This document shows positions 7,799 to 16,054 of a stretch of DNA of 64,000 nucleotides, in pieces. A program made the translations under genes and the position numbers. How positions within the stretch are numbered: position 1 is the first letter of the stretch; the number at the start of each line of letters is the position of its first letter. Source of the stretch: EW11 sp035765635 (GTDB taxonomy: Bacteria > Verrucomicrobiota > Verrucomicrobiia > Opitutales > Opitutaceae); NCBI GenBank assembly GCA_035765635.1, contig DASTWZ010000035.1, forward strand, positions 10,325 to 74,324, given 5' to 3'. The notes under the pieces were generated by a model. That model saw only the letters and a program-made list of their open reading frames with translations, was not told where the DNA came from and made no database searches.

Positions 7799-8842
7799 GT
7801 GTCTTTGATTCTAAACAACTATTTATCATTCTTTTTTCGGCAGGCCGCTTGGATCGCTCTCCTCATCCTTCCGCTCTCCGCATCCGCCGTTGAACTTCAC
7901 CTGCGCAACGGCGATCGCATCACCGGCGATTTGGTCGGGCGCAAAGAGGGAAAAATCATTTTTCGCTCGAAGATTCTCGGAGAAATCAGCGTCGACGAAC
8001 ACGAGGCCGTCGTGGTCGAAACGCCCGAAACCCCCGTCGAAAGTTTGGTCGGCATTCCTCCCGAAGAGAGCCGCCTGCCCAAGAAATCTGCCCAAGCGCC
8101 CATTGGCACGGCCAAGAACGTGATTCCGGCCAAACCTCAGGAGCCGGCTTGGCGCGGGAAGCTCGAATTCGGTTTCCAGCAACAAACCGGCCGCAACGAC
8201 ACCGCCCAACTCTCCGTTCGCAGCGAGGCCGAACGCAAAAAAGGCCCGAACACGTACCGTCTCGAGGGCCGCCTCCTTTACGCGAAACAATATCAGGAAA
8301 AAACGTCCGATCGTTACGACGGCCTTTTCCGCTTCCGCCATGAACTCTCCGAACGGATTTTCGGCCAAGCCCAGACGACCTATTACCGAGATCGTGTAAA
8401 ACTCATCAACGACAACTTGGAAGAGAACTTCGGCGTTGGCTACCGTGTGATCAACCGCCTTCGACACAGCGGCAATGTCGGTGGAGGCATAACGGCACAG
8501 TACCGCGATGCAGAGGGCGTCGAGACCGGAGCGACGTATCTGGGCGAGCTCTTCGAGGACTACACCTACAAACTGACTGGCCGCCTCACCATCGCCCAGG
8601 ACATGAACGTGGCTTTTTCGCCCCAATCACGCGACCGGCTCGTGCTGGTCAACGGCAGCTACGTCGAAGCCGATGACACCGCCTCGAACTACCGCCTGCG
8701 CTTCAACACCTCTCTCCAAGGTAAAGTCACCGAGCATCTCTCGCTCAATCTACGTTTCGAATACGAATTCGATAACGCGATTCTCGACCCAAAAGCGAAA
8801 GTCGACCAGCGCGTGACCACTTCGCTGGGCTACGGGTTCTGA
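7799..8842 (+). CDS. DUF481 family outer-membrane-type protein
   Basis: The 347-residue secreted protein starts at a GTG. A signal peptide ends near LPLSASAVEL. Residues about 32-85 form a small beta domain (LRNGDRITGDLVGRKEGKIIF) seen before DUF481 domains. A proline-rich linker follows, then a DUF481 region from about residue 117 (WRGKLEFGFQQQTGRNDTAQ) to a final aromatic residue (SLGYGF), the usual end of an outer-membrane beta barrel. Known of the family: YdiY-like proteins with alternating beta strands, function poorly defined. It is divergent from the pilin-like gene. I see no clear ribosome site before the GTG, so the exact start is uncertain. Confidence 0.85.
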   Translation: MSLILNNYLSFFFRQAAWIALLILPLSASAVELHLRNGDRITGDLVGRKEGKIIFRSKILGEISVDEHEAVVVETPETPVESLVGIPPEESRLPKKSAQAPIGTAKNVIPAKPQEPAWRGKLEFGFQQQTGRNDTAQLSVRSEAERKKGPNTYRLEGRLLYAKQYQEKTSDRYDGLFRFRHELSERIFGQAQTTYYRDRVKLINDNLEENFGVGYRVINRLRHSGNVGGGITAQYRDAEGVETGATYLGELFEDYTYKLTGRLTIAQDMNVAFSPQSRDRLVLVNGSYVEADDTASNYRLRFNTSLQGKVTEHLSLNLRFEYEFDNAILDPKAKVDQRVTTSLGYGF

Positions 8843-8872
8843 GCGCCGCAGATTTCGATTTTGATCGCAGTT

Positions 8873-9087
8873 ATTTTTTTAGCAGCGAAGAGGCTCAAAA
8901 GACGCAAAGAGGATTTCTGACTATCGATTTTTCCCACGAATCACACGAAGGACACGAAATCCATTTTCTGATTTTTCCCACGGAATACACGGAAAACACG
9001 GAATAAAAACCCTCCTTTTCCGTGCAGTCCGTAGATTCCGTGGGGAAATGGTATTCTGATTTCGAGTCCTTCGTGTGATTCGTGGGC
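8873..9087. repeat. Composite repeat (C half, then A-B-B'-A')
   Basis: A C half-module (TTTTTTTAGCAGCGAAGAGGC to GCAAAGAGGATTT, with no matching C') precedes a complete A-B-B'-A' palindrome from 8933 (CCCACGAATCACACGAAGGA) to the A' end at 9086 (TCCTTCGTGTGATTCGTGGG). It fills the 305-base gap between the DUF481 gene and rsfS, whose 3' ends face each other. No gene is seen in the gap. Confidence 0.85.
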
Positions 9088-9147
9088 GACTAGTCTTTGG
9101 TCGCGGCTCCGCCGCGCTGCGACTTCTTGCGGCCAAAAATAAAGAAC

Positions 9148-9702
9148 TTAGTCCGCTCGTTTCTTCTTCGGACTGGCGGCGCGCTTCTTTGGTGCGGTGG
9201 CGGACTTTTTTGAGGGCGCTTTTTTCTTCGGTTTTCCGGCGGAGGCGCGCTTCTTTTTTGGCGGCGTAGTTTGGCCGGCAGCGTCTTTGACGGCGGTCGC
9301 GACTGTTTCGCTCGGTTCAGGCTTCGGCTCGGCGGTGATGTCTGCCAAAGGCACTTCCTCGGCGTCTTTCCAAAGGTTTTCCAAGGCGTATTTCTCGCGG
9401 TTTTCGGCGGTGAGGATGTGAATCATCACGTCGAACGCATCGATCACGAGCCAGCCGCTCTCCTGCGAGGTGTCCATGCCGACGATGTGGACTTTCCCAA
9501 GGTCGAGCACCTTCTCGAGCTCCACTCGCAGCGCGCGCAAATGCGGATCGGATGTGCCGGTGGCCACGATCAAATAATCCGTAATGGAGGATTGTTCGCT
9601 CACCCGTAGGACGCGAATGTCGCCCGCCTTCTTGTCTTCAAGAGCCACGCAGAGCGGCTTGAGAATGGCAGGAACATCGGCTTTCGGCGTCTTGGTTTTC
9701 AT
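9148..9702 (-). CDS. rsfS: Ribosome silencing factor RsfS with a lysine-rich C-terminal tail
   Basis: The RsfS/Iojap domain covers about residues 12-118: CVALEDKKAGDIRVL, SSITDYLIVATGTS, ESGWLVIDAFDVMIHI and REKYALENLWKDA are diagnostic. Known role: binds uL14 on the large ribosomal subunit and blocks subunit joining in starvation. The ATG at 9702 is chosen because the domain begins just after it and because it overlaps the nadD stop as TGATG, which implies coupled translation; the upstream in-frame extension overlaps nadD and has no homology-like content. Residues about 148-184 form an unusual tail of KKK, PKKK and SPKK blocks with Ala and Ser, absent from the typical short (about 105-130 residue) RsfS. 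Confidence 0.95.
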   Translation of the reverse strand: MKTKTPKADVPAILKPLCVALEDKKAGDIRVLRVSEQSSITDYLIVATGTSDPHLRALRVELEKVLDLGKVHIVGMDTSQESGWLVIDAFDVMIHILTAENREKYALENLWKDAEEVPLADITAEPKPEPSETVATAVKDAAGQTTPPKKKRASAGKPKKKAPSKKSATAPKKRAASPKKKRAD

Positions 9703-10280
9703 CAACGATAAAGGGATCTTTCTTTGATCAGCAAAATGGCTTTGTAGGGAACGAAATAGTCGAGCGACAGACCTTGGCGAACTCGGGTGCGGAGCTCCGT
9801 CGAACTGATTTCCACGAGGTGCCCGTCGCAACGATGCAAGCGAAGATTGGGTATGTTCGGCGTGGCTTTGACAGGGTGTCCGGGCCGCTCAAGAAAAATG
9901 AACTCCATTAACTTTGCGAGTTCGCCCACCTCTTTCCAAAGGTGCATCCGCGGGAGTTGATCGCCACCGATGATCCAGTAGAGCTGCGCGTCAGGATAAA
10001 GCGCACGAAAATGCCGTGCCGAATCGATCGTGTAACTGATGCCACCGCGCGTCAGTTCGTAGTCCGAAACTTCGAAGCGGTGATCCCACTCAATCGCCGC
10101 ATTGACCATGTCCAAACGATCTTTCGCGGAAACTTGCACCGGCTCGGCTTTCAGTGGCGCTTGAGCGGCGGGCACGAAGATCAGGCGATCGAGCTTGTGC
10201 TGCTCGAGCGCGTCCTGGGCCGCGATCAAATGGCCGAAGTGTATGGGGTCGAAACTTCCCCCAAGGAAACCAATCTTCAC
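9702..10280 (-). CDS. nadD: Nicotinate-nucleotide adenylyltransferase
   Basis: The 192-residue protein has the nucleotidyltransferase signature GGSFDPIHFGH at residues 7-17 and the C-terminal ISSTELR motif that binds the nucleotide phosphates. Known reaction: nicotinate mononucleotide plus ATP gives deamido-NAD plus pyrophosphate, in NAD synthesis. The start is GTG (10280). The stop overlaps the rsfS ATG by one base (TGATG), and the nadD-rsfS pair is a common bacterial arrangement, which supports both calls. The upstream gap is repeat-filled. Confidence 0.97.
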   Translation of the reverse strand: MKIGFLGGSFDPIHFGHLIAAQDALEQHKLDRLIFVPAAQAPLKAEPVQVSAKDRLDMVNAAIEWDHRFEVSDYELTRGGISYTIDSARHFRALYPDAQLYWIIGGDQLPRMHLWKEVGELAKLMEFIFLERPGHPVKATPNIPNLRLHRCDGHLVEISSTELRTRVRQGLSLDYFVPYKAILLIKERSLYR

Positions 10281-10347
10281 GCCCGGACGGTTGTGACGGA
10301 GTCACACGCCATCAAGCGCTGTTTTGGGCTGGAGGAGTCGGGAGATG

Positions 10348-10580
10348 CCCGCGAATCACACGAAAGACATGAAGTTCAAACCGCAGAAAATTTGACCACG
10401 GAATGGCACGGAAAACACGGAAGCGGGAGCAGATTCATGAACAACGCAATGCTCTGTTCACTAAATCGAGGCAATCACGGTAGATCTCGGCCTTTGAATG
10501 ATTTCCATCCGTGTTTTCCGTGTCTTTCCGTGCGCAAACGGTTCCAGGAGAGAGTTCGTGTGGTTCGTGTGATTCGTGGG
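10348..10580. repeat. A-B-B'-A' palindromic repeat
   Basis: A begins CCGCGAATCACACGAAAGAC at 10349, B (CCACGGAATGGCACGGAAAA) follows at about 10399, B' (CCGTGTTTTCCGTGTCTTTC) at about 10510, and A' (GTGGTTCGTGTGATTCGTGG) ends at 10580. The whole 385-base gap between nadD and the tRNA holds this element and about 85 bases of unremarkable sequence before the tRNA. Confidence 0.82.
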
Positions 10581-10665
10581 CTAACCCGCCTGGTCTCTTG
10601 CAGGAAAAAATCGTCGCGGTTGACGCCGGGCTTGGGCTTTAGACAGTGGCGGCCGATTCAGCCAC

Positions 10666-10748
10666 GCCCTCGTGGTGGAATGGTAGACACTAGGGACTTA
10701 AAATCCCTTGCTCGTAAGAGCGTGCCGGTTCGAGTCCGGCCGGGGGCA
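10666..10748 (+). tRNA. tRNA-Leu (anticodon TAA)
   Basis: The acceptor stem GCCCTCG pairs with CGGGGGC (10741-10747) with one G-U pair; A10748 is the discriminator. The anticodon stem AGGGA/TCCCT encloses the loop CTTAAAA, giving anticodon UAA. The long variable arm (GCTC-GTAA-GAGC) is the class II feature of tRNA-Leu, and the T arm reads GCCGG-TTCGAGT-CCGGC. The CCA end is not encoded. Confidence 0.96.
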
Positions 10749-10750
10749 AT

Positions 10751-10808
10751 TAGCGCGTCGGGACGACGCGCTAAAAGGAAGAAGGCAGAAGGATGAATGT
10801 AGAATGAC
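10751..10808. repeat. Hairpin plus partial second-family repeat arm after the tRNA
   Basis: A perfect 10-bp inverted repeat (TAGCGCGTCG at 10751-10760, CGACGCGCTA at 10764-10773) with a 3-base loop starts two bases after the tRNA. It is followed by a purine-rich segment (GGAAGAAGGCAGAAGGATGA onward) that resembles the outer arm of the repeat at 12050-12310. There is no T-run, so a simple intrinsic terminator is not supported. Confidence 0.6.
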
Positions 10809-10903
10809 AAGCCGTTCGCTGGCGGAAGAATCCATCCTCCTCACCCGAAAGCGGCGCTCCGTTCGCAAGCACCGGACTTTCGCCGGCGTCGGCCGGCTTT
10901 CGG

Positions 10904-11890
10904 CTACACCGCTGAATTTTCCAGGATGAACGGGACCAGTTCGTTCACGTTGCCGAAGCAGAGCGCGGAGAAGGTGTCGGCGGCTCCGTAGTAGATGGCG
11001 ACGCGGCCCGTCGCAGCGTCGCAAAGGAGGCCGACGGGGAAACACACGTTCGGGACCAGGCCCTGGAGTTCGTAGGGCGCTTCCGGCGTGAGGAGAGCTT
11101 GATTCAAGCGCGCTTTGACTTTCCAGGGTTGATCGCGATCGAGCAGCGCGGCGCCGATCGAATAACTGAAGCCATTACACGTGCTGGCCACGCCATGATA
11201 AAAGAGCAACCAGCCCGCCTCGGTTTCGAGGGGCGACGGGCCTGCACCGATCTTCACGCCCTGCCACCATTGTCCGCCCTTGCTCATCACGTGGCGGTGT
11301 TTGCCCCAGTGCACCCAATCGGGGGACTCGCTGTAGAAAATGTCTCCGAACGGCGTGTGCCCTGTGTCGCTCGGACGGCTCAACATGCCGATCTTGCCGT
11401 TGATCTTGCGGGGGAAGAGCACGCCATTGCGGTTGTACGGAAGGAAAGCGTTTTCCAACTGCTCGAAATTCACGAAATCCTTCGTACGGGCGAGGCCGAT
11501 GGTCGGGCCGTGATAGCCGTTGCACCAGCTCACGTAATACCAGTCCTCGATCTGCGTGACGCGGGGGTCGTAGCCGTACTCGTGGCGCGTGACTTCGGAA
11601 TCCTCGTGTTTGAAGTCGATCGGCTTGGGCTCGAAGGTCCATTTAATGCCGTCTGGGCTGCGTCCGACGTGCAGGTGCGGCATGCGATCCATGCCTTCGG
11701 TGCGAAACACGCCGATGAACTCACCTTTGAACGGGACCACCGCGCTGTTGTAGATACCCGTCGCGCGCGGCAGCGGACGTCGTCCGATCACCGGATTGCC
11801 GTTGTACCGCCAGAGCAGATCTGGATTTCCCGCAGGACGATCCTGCCAGGGAATATTGGGCAACGCGGGTGCGAGGATTTTGATGCTCAT
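10904..11890 (-). CDS. Glycoside hydrolase family 130 protein (beta-mannoside phosphorylase/hydrolase type)
   Basis: The 328-residue cytoplasmic protein has a five-bladed propeller pattern. Residues NPVIGRRPLPRATGIYNSAVV and MDRMPHLHVGRSPDG are typical of GH130, and Asp108 in GYDPRV sits at the family's general-acid position. GGQWWQGVKIGAGPSPLET and GWLLFYHGV belong to the same fold. Known of the family: phosphorolysis or hydrolysis of beta-mannosidic linkages (mannosyl-glucose, mannobiose, mannosyl-GlcNAc). The exact specificity cannot be read. The ATG at 11890 is preferred over an in-frame GTG at 11926 because the GH130-like sequence begins just after it. Confidence 0.9.
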   Translation of the reverse strand: MSIKILAPALPNIPWQDRPAGNPDLLWRYNGNPVIGRRPLPRATGIYNSAVVPFKGEFIGVFRTEGMDRMPHLHVGRSPDGIKWTFEPKPIDFKHEDSEVTRHEYGYDPRVTQIEDWYYVSWCNGYHGPTIGLARTKDFVNFEQLENAFLPYNRNGVLFPRKINGKIGMLSRPSDTGHTPFGDIFYSESPDWVHWGKHRHVMSKGGQWWQGVKIGAGPSPLETEAGWLLFYHGVASTCNGFSYSIGAALLDRDQPWKVKARLNQALLTPEAPYELQGLVPNVCFPVGLLCDAATGRVAIYYGAADTFSALCFGNVNELVPFILENSAV

Positions 11891-12049
11891 CGAGTCTGTA
11901 AGGGAAAACTGACTGGCCGCCGGCACCGTCCGGTCCGACTGAAATGCGCAAGGACCGAGCCTAACAAAAAGGGGAACGCCGTGTATGAGTTTTGGCCGGC
12001 AATGTCCTGAGTTTCTTTACCCGGCAACCTGACGCGAAGCCGCTTCGCG

Positions 12050-12310
12050 CTTCGCTAATGATGAAGGAAGAAGGAAGAATGCAGAATGATCGGCCAAGCT
12101 TACGAGGGTGGCCGAAAGAATAAAGCCGCGCCCTGTCACGATGGCGAGCCTCAGGTGGTAGGGCGAAGCCTCCAGGCGAGCCGCTTTTGCCGTAGCTCAT
12201 CCGGGAGGTTAGGCCATACGGTTGCGGCTCGCCTGGAGGCTTCGCCCTACCCCTCGGAGGGTTTGGGCGATCATTCTACATTCTTCCTCCTTCCCTCTTC
12301 ACTAGCGAAG
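12050..12310. repeat. Second-family palindromic repeat (G1), complete with outer and inner arms
   Basis: The outer arms are 12050-12090 and the inverse 12270-12310, matching at 36 of 41 positions (CTTCGCTA ... GAATGCAGAATGAT). The inner arms are a perfect 28-bp inverted repeat at 12157-12184 and 12224-12251, built as GGTAGGGCGAAGCCTCCAGG plus CGAGCCGC. Between them lies a CTCATCCGGGAGGTTAGGCC segment shared in variant form with the copies at 42790, 54887 and 63815. The right outer arm overlaps the end of the lipoprotein gene and contains its TAG stop codon. The rest of the 411-base gap shows nothing recognisable. Confidence 0.85.
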
Positions 12311-12991
12311 CGTAGGCAGGTTTTCGGCGATGTCGGCACCTAGGGCAGAGACGGCGTCGCTGAGTCGCTGAACGAGTTCACCGAAATTCGATCCGTTCCA
12401 TTCGGCGGGCGGGGCCACGAAGGTCCGGCGCAACACCAGCGCGCCGCCCTTGCTCGGATTGAACACGTCGTACGTCGCCACGAATTGCACTCCGCCTTTT
12501 CCATTCTCGCCCAGCGTTCCTTCGCAACGCAGAACGCGGATGGAAATATCGAGATCTCGCTTGGTCTCGCCGACGAAGGGCGGCGTATCCGCTGTGGCAA
12601 TACGGTCCGACGCGAGCAGCTTCTCGCGCACCGCACGCAACACCGCTGCATCCAGCGGCTCGGCCCAGCGCGCGTATTCTTCGTAGCGGACTTCGTTTGA
12701 CGTTTTCCGCACGACGATCGAACGGCCGCTGCGCAAATAGGCAGGTAAATCGACACCGCGCAGTCCGACGTGGAGCGCTCCTTCCGCCGGGCTGTTCGTC
12801 GCCGCCATGGTCGTCGCCTGAGTCGGAGCCGGCTCGCCCAGCAAATAATAGCGCGTCGGATCCGCAGTCGGCTCCGGAATGATCGAGCAGCCCGCCAGCG
12901 CCGCCAGCAAGAACGCGGCCGCGGCGAAGCGCCCGAACGCGTGCTTCGTCTCGCCGACCACGGGGATTTCGCGACGTGTATTCGAATTCAT
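12302..12991 (-). CDS. ABC-type transport auxiliary lipoprotein, PqiC/DUF330-like
   Basis: The 229-residue lipoprotein has an N-terminal hydrophobic segment ending in LAALAGC, a lipobox that would lipidate Cys35. The body matches ABC_trans_aux proteins: YYLLGEPAP near the start, then VDLPAYLRSGRSIVVR, EYARWAEPLDAAVLRAV and LDISIRVLRCEG. Known role of this family: the outer-membrane partner of MCE-type lipid transport systems. It is the last gene of the four-gene mla-like operon, 9 nt after the MCE gene. Its stop codon lies in the edge of repeat G1. Confidence 0.88.
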   Translation of the reverse strand: MNSNTRREIPVVGETKHAFGRFAAAAFLLAALAGCSIIPEPTADPTRYYLLGEPAPTQATTMAATNSPAEGALHVGLRGVDLPAYLRSGRSIVVRKTSNEVRYEEYARWAEPLDAAVLRAVREKLLASDRIATADTPPFVGETKRDLDISIRVLRCEGTLGENGKGGVQFVATYDVFNPSKGGALVLRRTFVAPPAEWNGSNFGELVQRLSDAVSALGADIAENLPTLR

Positions 12992-13000
12992 GTTACAAAA

Positions 13001-14002
13001 TCAACGCGGACCTTTTTTGCCGGTGAGCAGAGCGTTCGGATTTCTCTCCAGAAAATCCGCGAGTCGCTGAACCGAGGCCGCGGCATCCGCCATCTGCGCC
13101 AGCGCCCTCGCCGCTTCGTCGCCCAACCCGCTCTGCGACGCGATGAAGTTCTGGGCCGCGCCCGCGGCTTCGTTGAACGCGCGCAGCGATTTCTGCGCTT
13201 CCGCCAGCGTCGCGGCCAACTCCTTCGCCGTCGGATCCACCTGGTTGTCGACACGCTTCAATGTCGCATCGAGCTGCGCGATCGCCGAATTCAAGTTCGT
13301 GAGCGTCTGCTTGATCTCGGGCGAATTCACCAAGGTGTTCACCGACGCGCCGGCCTTCGTCCACTCCGCGCTCAGCCCCGCCAGGTCGAGTCCTTTGACC
13401 TGCTTGTGCGTCTCGTCGAGCAGCGTGTGCACTTCCGTGGCCAGACCCGCGAAATCGATGCGGCGAACATTCGAAAGAATTTCCGAGATGCTCGCCTGAA
13501 ACTCCGCGATCGCCGACGGCACCGCGGGAACGACGACGTATTTGGAATCTGGAGACGAGGCCGGCACCGGATAAACCGCAGGGTCCGTAAAATCCAATTG
13601 CACGAAGAGCAACCCCGTCGCCAAACCGAGCAGATCCAGCTTCGCGCGCAGTCCGCGATCGACGAGTTTCTGCAACTCCGCCCGATCGGAAACTTCGAGC
13701 AGATCGCCCTTCTCTGTGAGGATCACGTTGCGACTCAACTCACAGGTTACAGCAACGACAGAAAGATTGGTTTTGCTGTTGTAGCGCACGTTCAAGCTCA
13801 CCACCCGACCCACGCGCACACCGCGCAATTTCACCGGCGAACCCAAGTCGAGTCCGTGCACCGATTCATCGAAAAACACGGTGAACCGCTCCGGTTTCCC
13901 GAAAAAATGCACGCCGCCCACCGCGAACAAAGCAATCAACGCGAGCGCGAGCGCACCCAGCACGAAGGAGCCGACAAGAGAAGGACTGACCTTGGTCTTC
14001 AC
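13001..14002 (-). CDS. mlaD: MCE/MlaD family lipid-transport substrate-binding protein
   Basis: The 333-residue protein has one N-terminal membrane anchor (about residues 10-31, SLVGSFVLGALALALIALFA) and then an MCE domain (FTVFFDESVHGLDLGSPVKL, RGVRVGRVVSL) ending near residue 120. The C-terminal half is a long helical region (ILSNVRRIDFAGLATEVHTL, LNSAIAQLDATLKRVDNQ), as in PqiB/Mce proteins that form a periplasmic tube. Known role: a hexameric periplasmic ring that ferries phospholipids between membranes with the ATPase and permease encoded upstream. The 43-nt spacing after mlaF and 9 nt before the lipoprotein show an operon. Confidence 0.93.
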   Translation of the reverse strand: MKTKVSPSLVGSFVLGALALALIALFAVGGVHFFGKPERFTVFFDESVHGLDLGSPVKLRGVRVGRVVSLNVRYNSKTNLSVVAVTCELSRNVILTEKGDLLEVSDRAELQKLVDRGLRAKLDLLGLATGLLFVQLDFTDPAVYPVPASSPDSKYVVVPAVPSAIAEFQASISEILSNVRRIDFAGLATEVHTLLDETHKQVKGLDLAGLSAEWTKAGASVNTLVNSPEIKQTLTNLNSAIAQLDATLKRVDNQVDPTAKELAATLAEAQKSLRAFNEAAGAAQNFIASQSGLGDEAARALAQMADAAASVQRLADFLERNPNALLTGKKGPR

Positions 14003-14045
14003 GATGAGAAAGAAGGGAGGCGTTGAACTGACATGCGATAAGGAA

Positions 14046-14840
14046 TCAGGTGCGGGCGGCCGTCCCGACGTTGGTGAGGAGTTCGCGGCGCTGCAGAAAC
14101 TCGCGCACGCGCAGATCGGGACTATTGACGGAAAGCTCGTGCGGATTCCCCTCCGCGATGATGCCTTTCGCCTCGCGTTCGAGCAGAATCACGCGATCCG
14201 CGATGCTGTAGATGCTGGCGAGTTCGTGCGACACGATCACCATCGTCGTGCTCAAACTCGCGCGAATTTGCAGGATCAAATCATCCAGTTTCCGCGAAGT
14301 CACCGGATCGAGCCCGGCGGAGGGTTCGTCGAAAAACACGATCGCGGGATCGAGCGCCAGCGCGCGCGCGAGGCCGGCGCGTTTCTTCATGCCGCCGCTG
14401 ATTTCCGAGGGATAATAATTTTCGTAGCCGCTCAGGCCGACCTGCTCGAGTTTCAGCGCCACGAGTTCCTCGCGCTCGGCGCGCGTGAGATGCGTATACT
14501 CCTCCAAGGGCAACGCGACGTTCTCGCGCACCGTGAGCGAACTCCACAGCGCCGCGCTTTGATAGAGCACGCCAAAATGCTTCAAGGCCCGCCGCCGCGC
14601 CTCAGGCGTCGCGCTGGTGAAATCCTGCCCGAAATAGCGCACAGTCCCGGCCGTGGGCTGATGCAGCCCGATCATGTGCTTCAGCAAGGTGCTCTTGCCG
14701 CAGCCGCTGCCGCCGATGATGAAAAACAGTTCACCGCGCTTCACGTTGAAGCTCACCTTGTCGAGCACGACGCGGCCGTCGTAGCCGCATTGCAGGCCTT
14801 TGACCTCGATCGCGTCTGCCGTTGGGTCGCTGTTTTTCAC
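14046..14840 (-). CDS. mlaF: MlaF-type ABC transporter ATP-binding protein
   Basis: The 264-residue ATPase has Walker A GGSGCGKST (residues 43-51), the ABC signature ISGGMKKRAGLARAL, and Walker B IVFFDEPSAGLD. The signature sequence SGGMKKR with Lys-Lys-Arg is typical of MCE-linked ATPases (MlaF/Ttg2A), as is the C-terminal IIAEGNPHEL segment. Known role: powers phospholipid transport by the MlaE permease. Its start overlaps the mlaE stop by four bases (ATGA), so the two are translationally coupled. Confidence 0.95.
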   Translation of the reverse strand: MKNSDPTADAIEVKGLQCGYDGRVVLDKVSFNVKRGELFFIIGGSGCGKSTLLKHMIGLHQPTAGTVRYFGQDFTSATPEARRRALKHFGVLYQSAALWSSLTVRENVALPLEEYTHLTRAEREELVALKLEQVGLSGYENYYPSEISGGMKKRAGLARALALDPAIVFFDEPSAGLDPVTSRKLDDLILQIRASLSTTMVIVSHELASIYSIADRVILLEREAKGIIAEGNPHELSVNSPDLRVREFLQRRELLTNVGTAART

Positions 14841-15961
14841 AGGCCGACAATATTGAAAACCACTGCGTAGATGGAATCAGCGATCACGATCAACAAGATC
14901 GCCGTGACCACCGCCGAGGTCGCTGCCTGGCCGACGCCGGCCGCGCTGCGGTCCGCCTGAAACCCGCGCAAACATCCGCAAAGTCCGACGATCACGCCGA
15001 ACGTCGACGCCTTGATCAGACCGGCGGCGACGTCGGACAACGTGACGGTTGTCAGCATCTCGATGAAATAAGCCGAAGGCGGAATCTCCAGCACGCCGCG
15101 CGCGACCACCGCGCCGCCGATGATGCCGAGCATGTTCGCATACATCGCCAGCAACGGCATCATCAACGCGAGCGCGACGAGCCGCGGCGTCACCAGAAAA
15201 TCCACGGGCGACATGCCCAGCGTGTTCAACGCGTCGACTTCTTCGTTGGCCTTCATGTTGGCCAACTGCGCCGCGAACGCCGCGCCGGTCCGCCCGGCGA
15301 GCACGGTCGCCGTCATGACCGACGCCATTTCGCGCACCATCGAAAGTCCGACCAGGTCCGCCACGTAAATGTCGCCGCCAAACTGCCGCAGAATCACGGC
15401 CGCCGTGTACGCCAGGGTCACGCCCGCGAGAAAGTTGATCAGCCCGACGATCGGCAGGGCCAACGCGCCGCACTGCTGCATCTCCGAGAGACAATCGCGC
15501 CAGCGAAACTTCCGCGGCATCCGAATGAAAAACAGCAAACTGAGAATCACCTCGCCGATGAAATCCACGACCTCGCGAGCCGCGTGCGAGTACGAGACGG
15601 CGCGCACGCCGAGTGTATACACAAAACCACTACGGTCCTCGATCGGCGCCTCCTGCACTTTCGCGACGAGCAACTGATCGAGCAGCCGCTGCACGCCGTC
15701 GGGCGCGTCCTTCAGCTCGAACGCCGCCTGATTCTTCCGGCTCCAGCGCGCGCCTTCCGCGAGTGTGAGGAGCAAGGCGCTGTCCCAACTCTCAATGCTG
15801 CCGAGGACGAAGGTCACGCGCTTCGGTTTTCGCGACGCGAGAATCTGCGGCCAGGTTGGATAACGTTCCGTGACGCTCCAGTGTCCGCTCAACTCTGCGA
15901 CGAGCGCGTCGCCGTCGAGACGCGTATTCGCTTGGGCGGTTGGAGCGGCGAGGGCGGGCAT
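14837..15961 (-). CDS. mlaE: MlaE-type ABC transporter permease with N-terminal STAS-like domain
   Basis: The protein has about 374 residues. The first ~115 residues form a STAS-like domain (LVAELSGHWSVTERYP, SWDSALLLTLAEGARW). The MlaE permease follows, with conserved GLINFLAGVTLAYTAAVILRQ, LVGLSMVREMASVMTATVLAGRTGAAFAAQLANMKANEEVDALNTLG split across helices, and C-terminal KASTFGVIVGLCGCLRG. STAS fused to the permease is common in this group, whereas E. coli uses a separate MlaB. The ATG at 15961 is chosen; an upstream in-frame ATG at 15982 adds seven residues and is possible. First gene of the operon; divergent from the HAD gene. Confidence 0.93.
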   Translation of the reverse strand: MPALAAPTAQANTRLDGDALVAELSGHWSVTERYPTWPQILASRKPKRVTFVLGSIESWDSALLLTLAEGARWSRKNQAAFELKDAPDGVQRLLDQLLVAKVQEAPIEDRSGFVYTLGVRAVSYSHAAREVVDFIGEVILSLLFFIRMPRKFRWRDCLSEMQQCGALALPIVGLINFLAGVTLAYTAAVILRQFGGDIYVADLVGLSMVREMASVMTATVLAGRTGAAFAAQLANMKANEEVDALNTLGMSPVDFLVTPRLVALALMMPLLAMYANMLGIIGGAVVARGVLEIPPSAYFIEMLTTVTLSDVAAGLIKASTFGVIVGLCGCLRGFQADRSAAGVGQAATSAVVTAILLIVIADSIYAVVFNIVGL

Positions 15962-16054
15962 TCGGGCAACGGAATCGCACAAGTGGTGGCGCAGAGGCGA
16001 GAAACCGCAAATTTTTCCGTGCGTTCCCGCCCTCGGTCACGGCAATTTGAAACG

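Noticed and set aside
10620..10645. Promoter for tRNA-Leu (TTGACG ... TAGACA)
   Set aside because: The spacer would be 14 bases, too short for a normal sigma-70 promoter.
14822..16054. Long N-terminal extension of the HAD hydrolase frame
   Set aside because: It is antisense to mlaE, rich in Arg and His and without homology-like content. The HAD fold begins exactly at the GTG at 16055.
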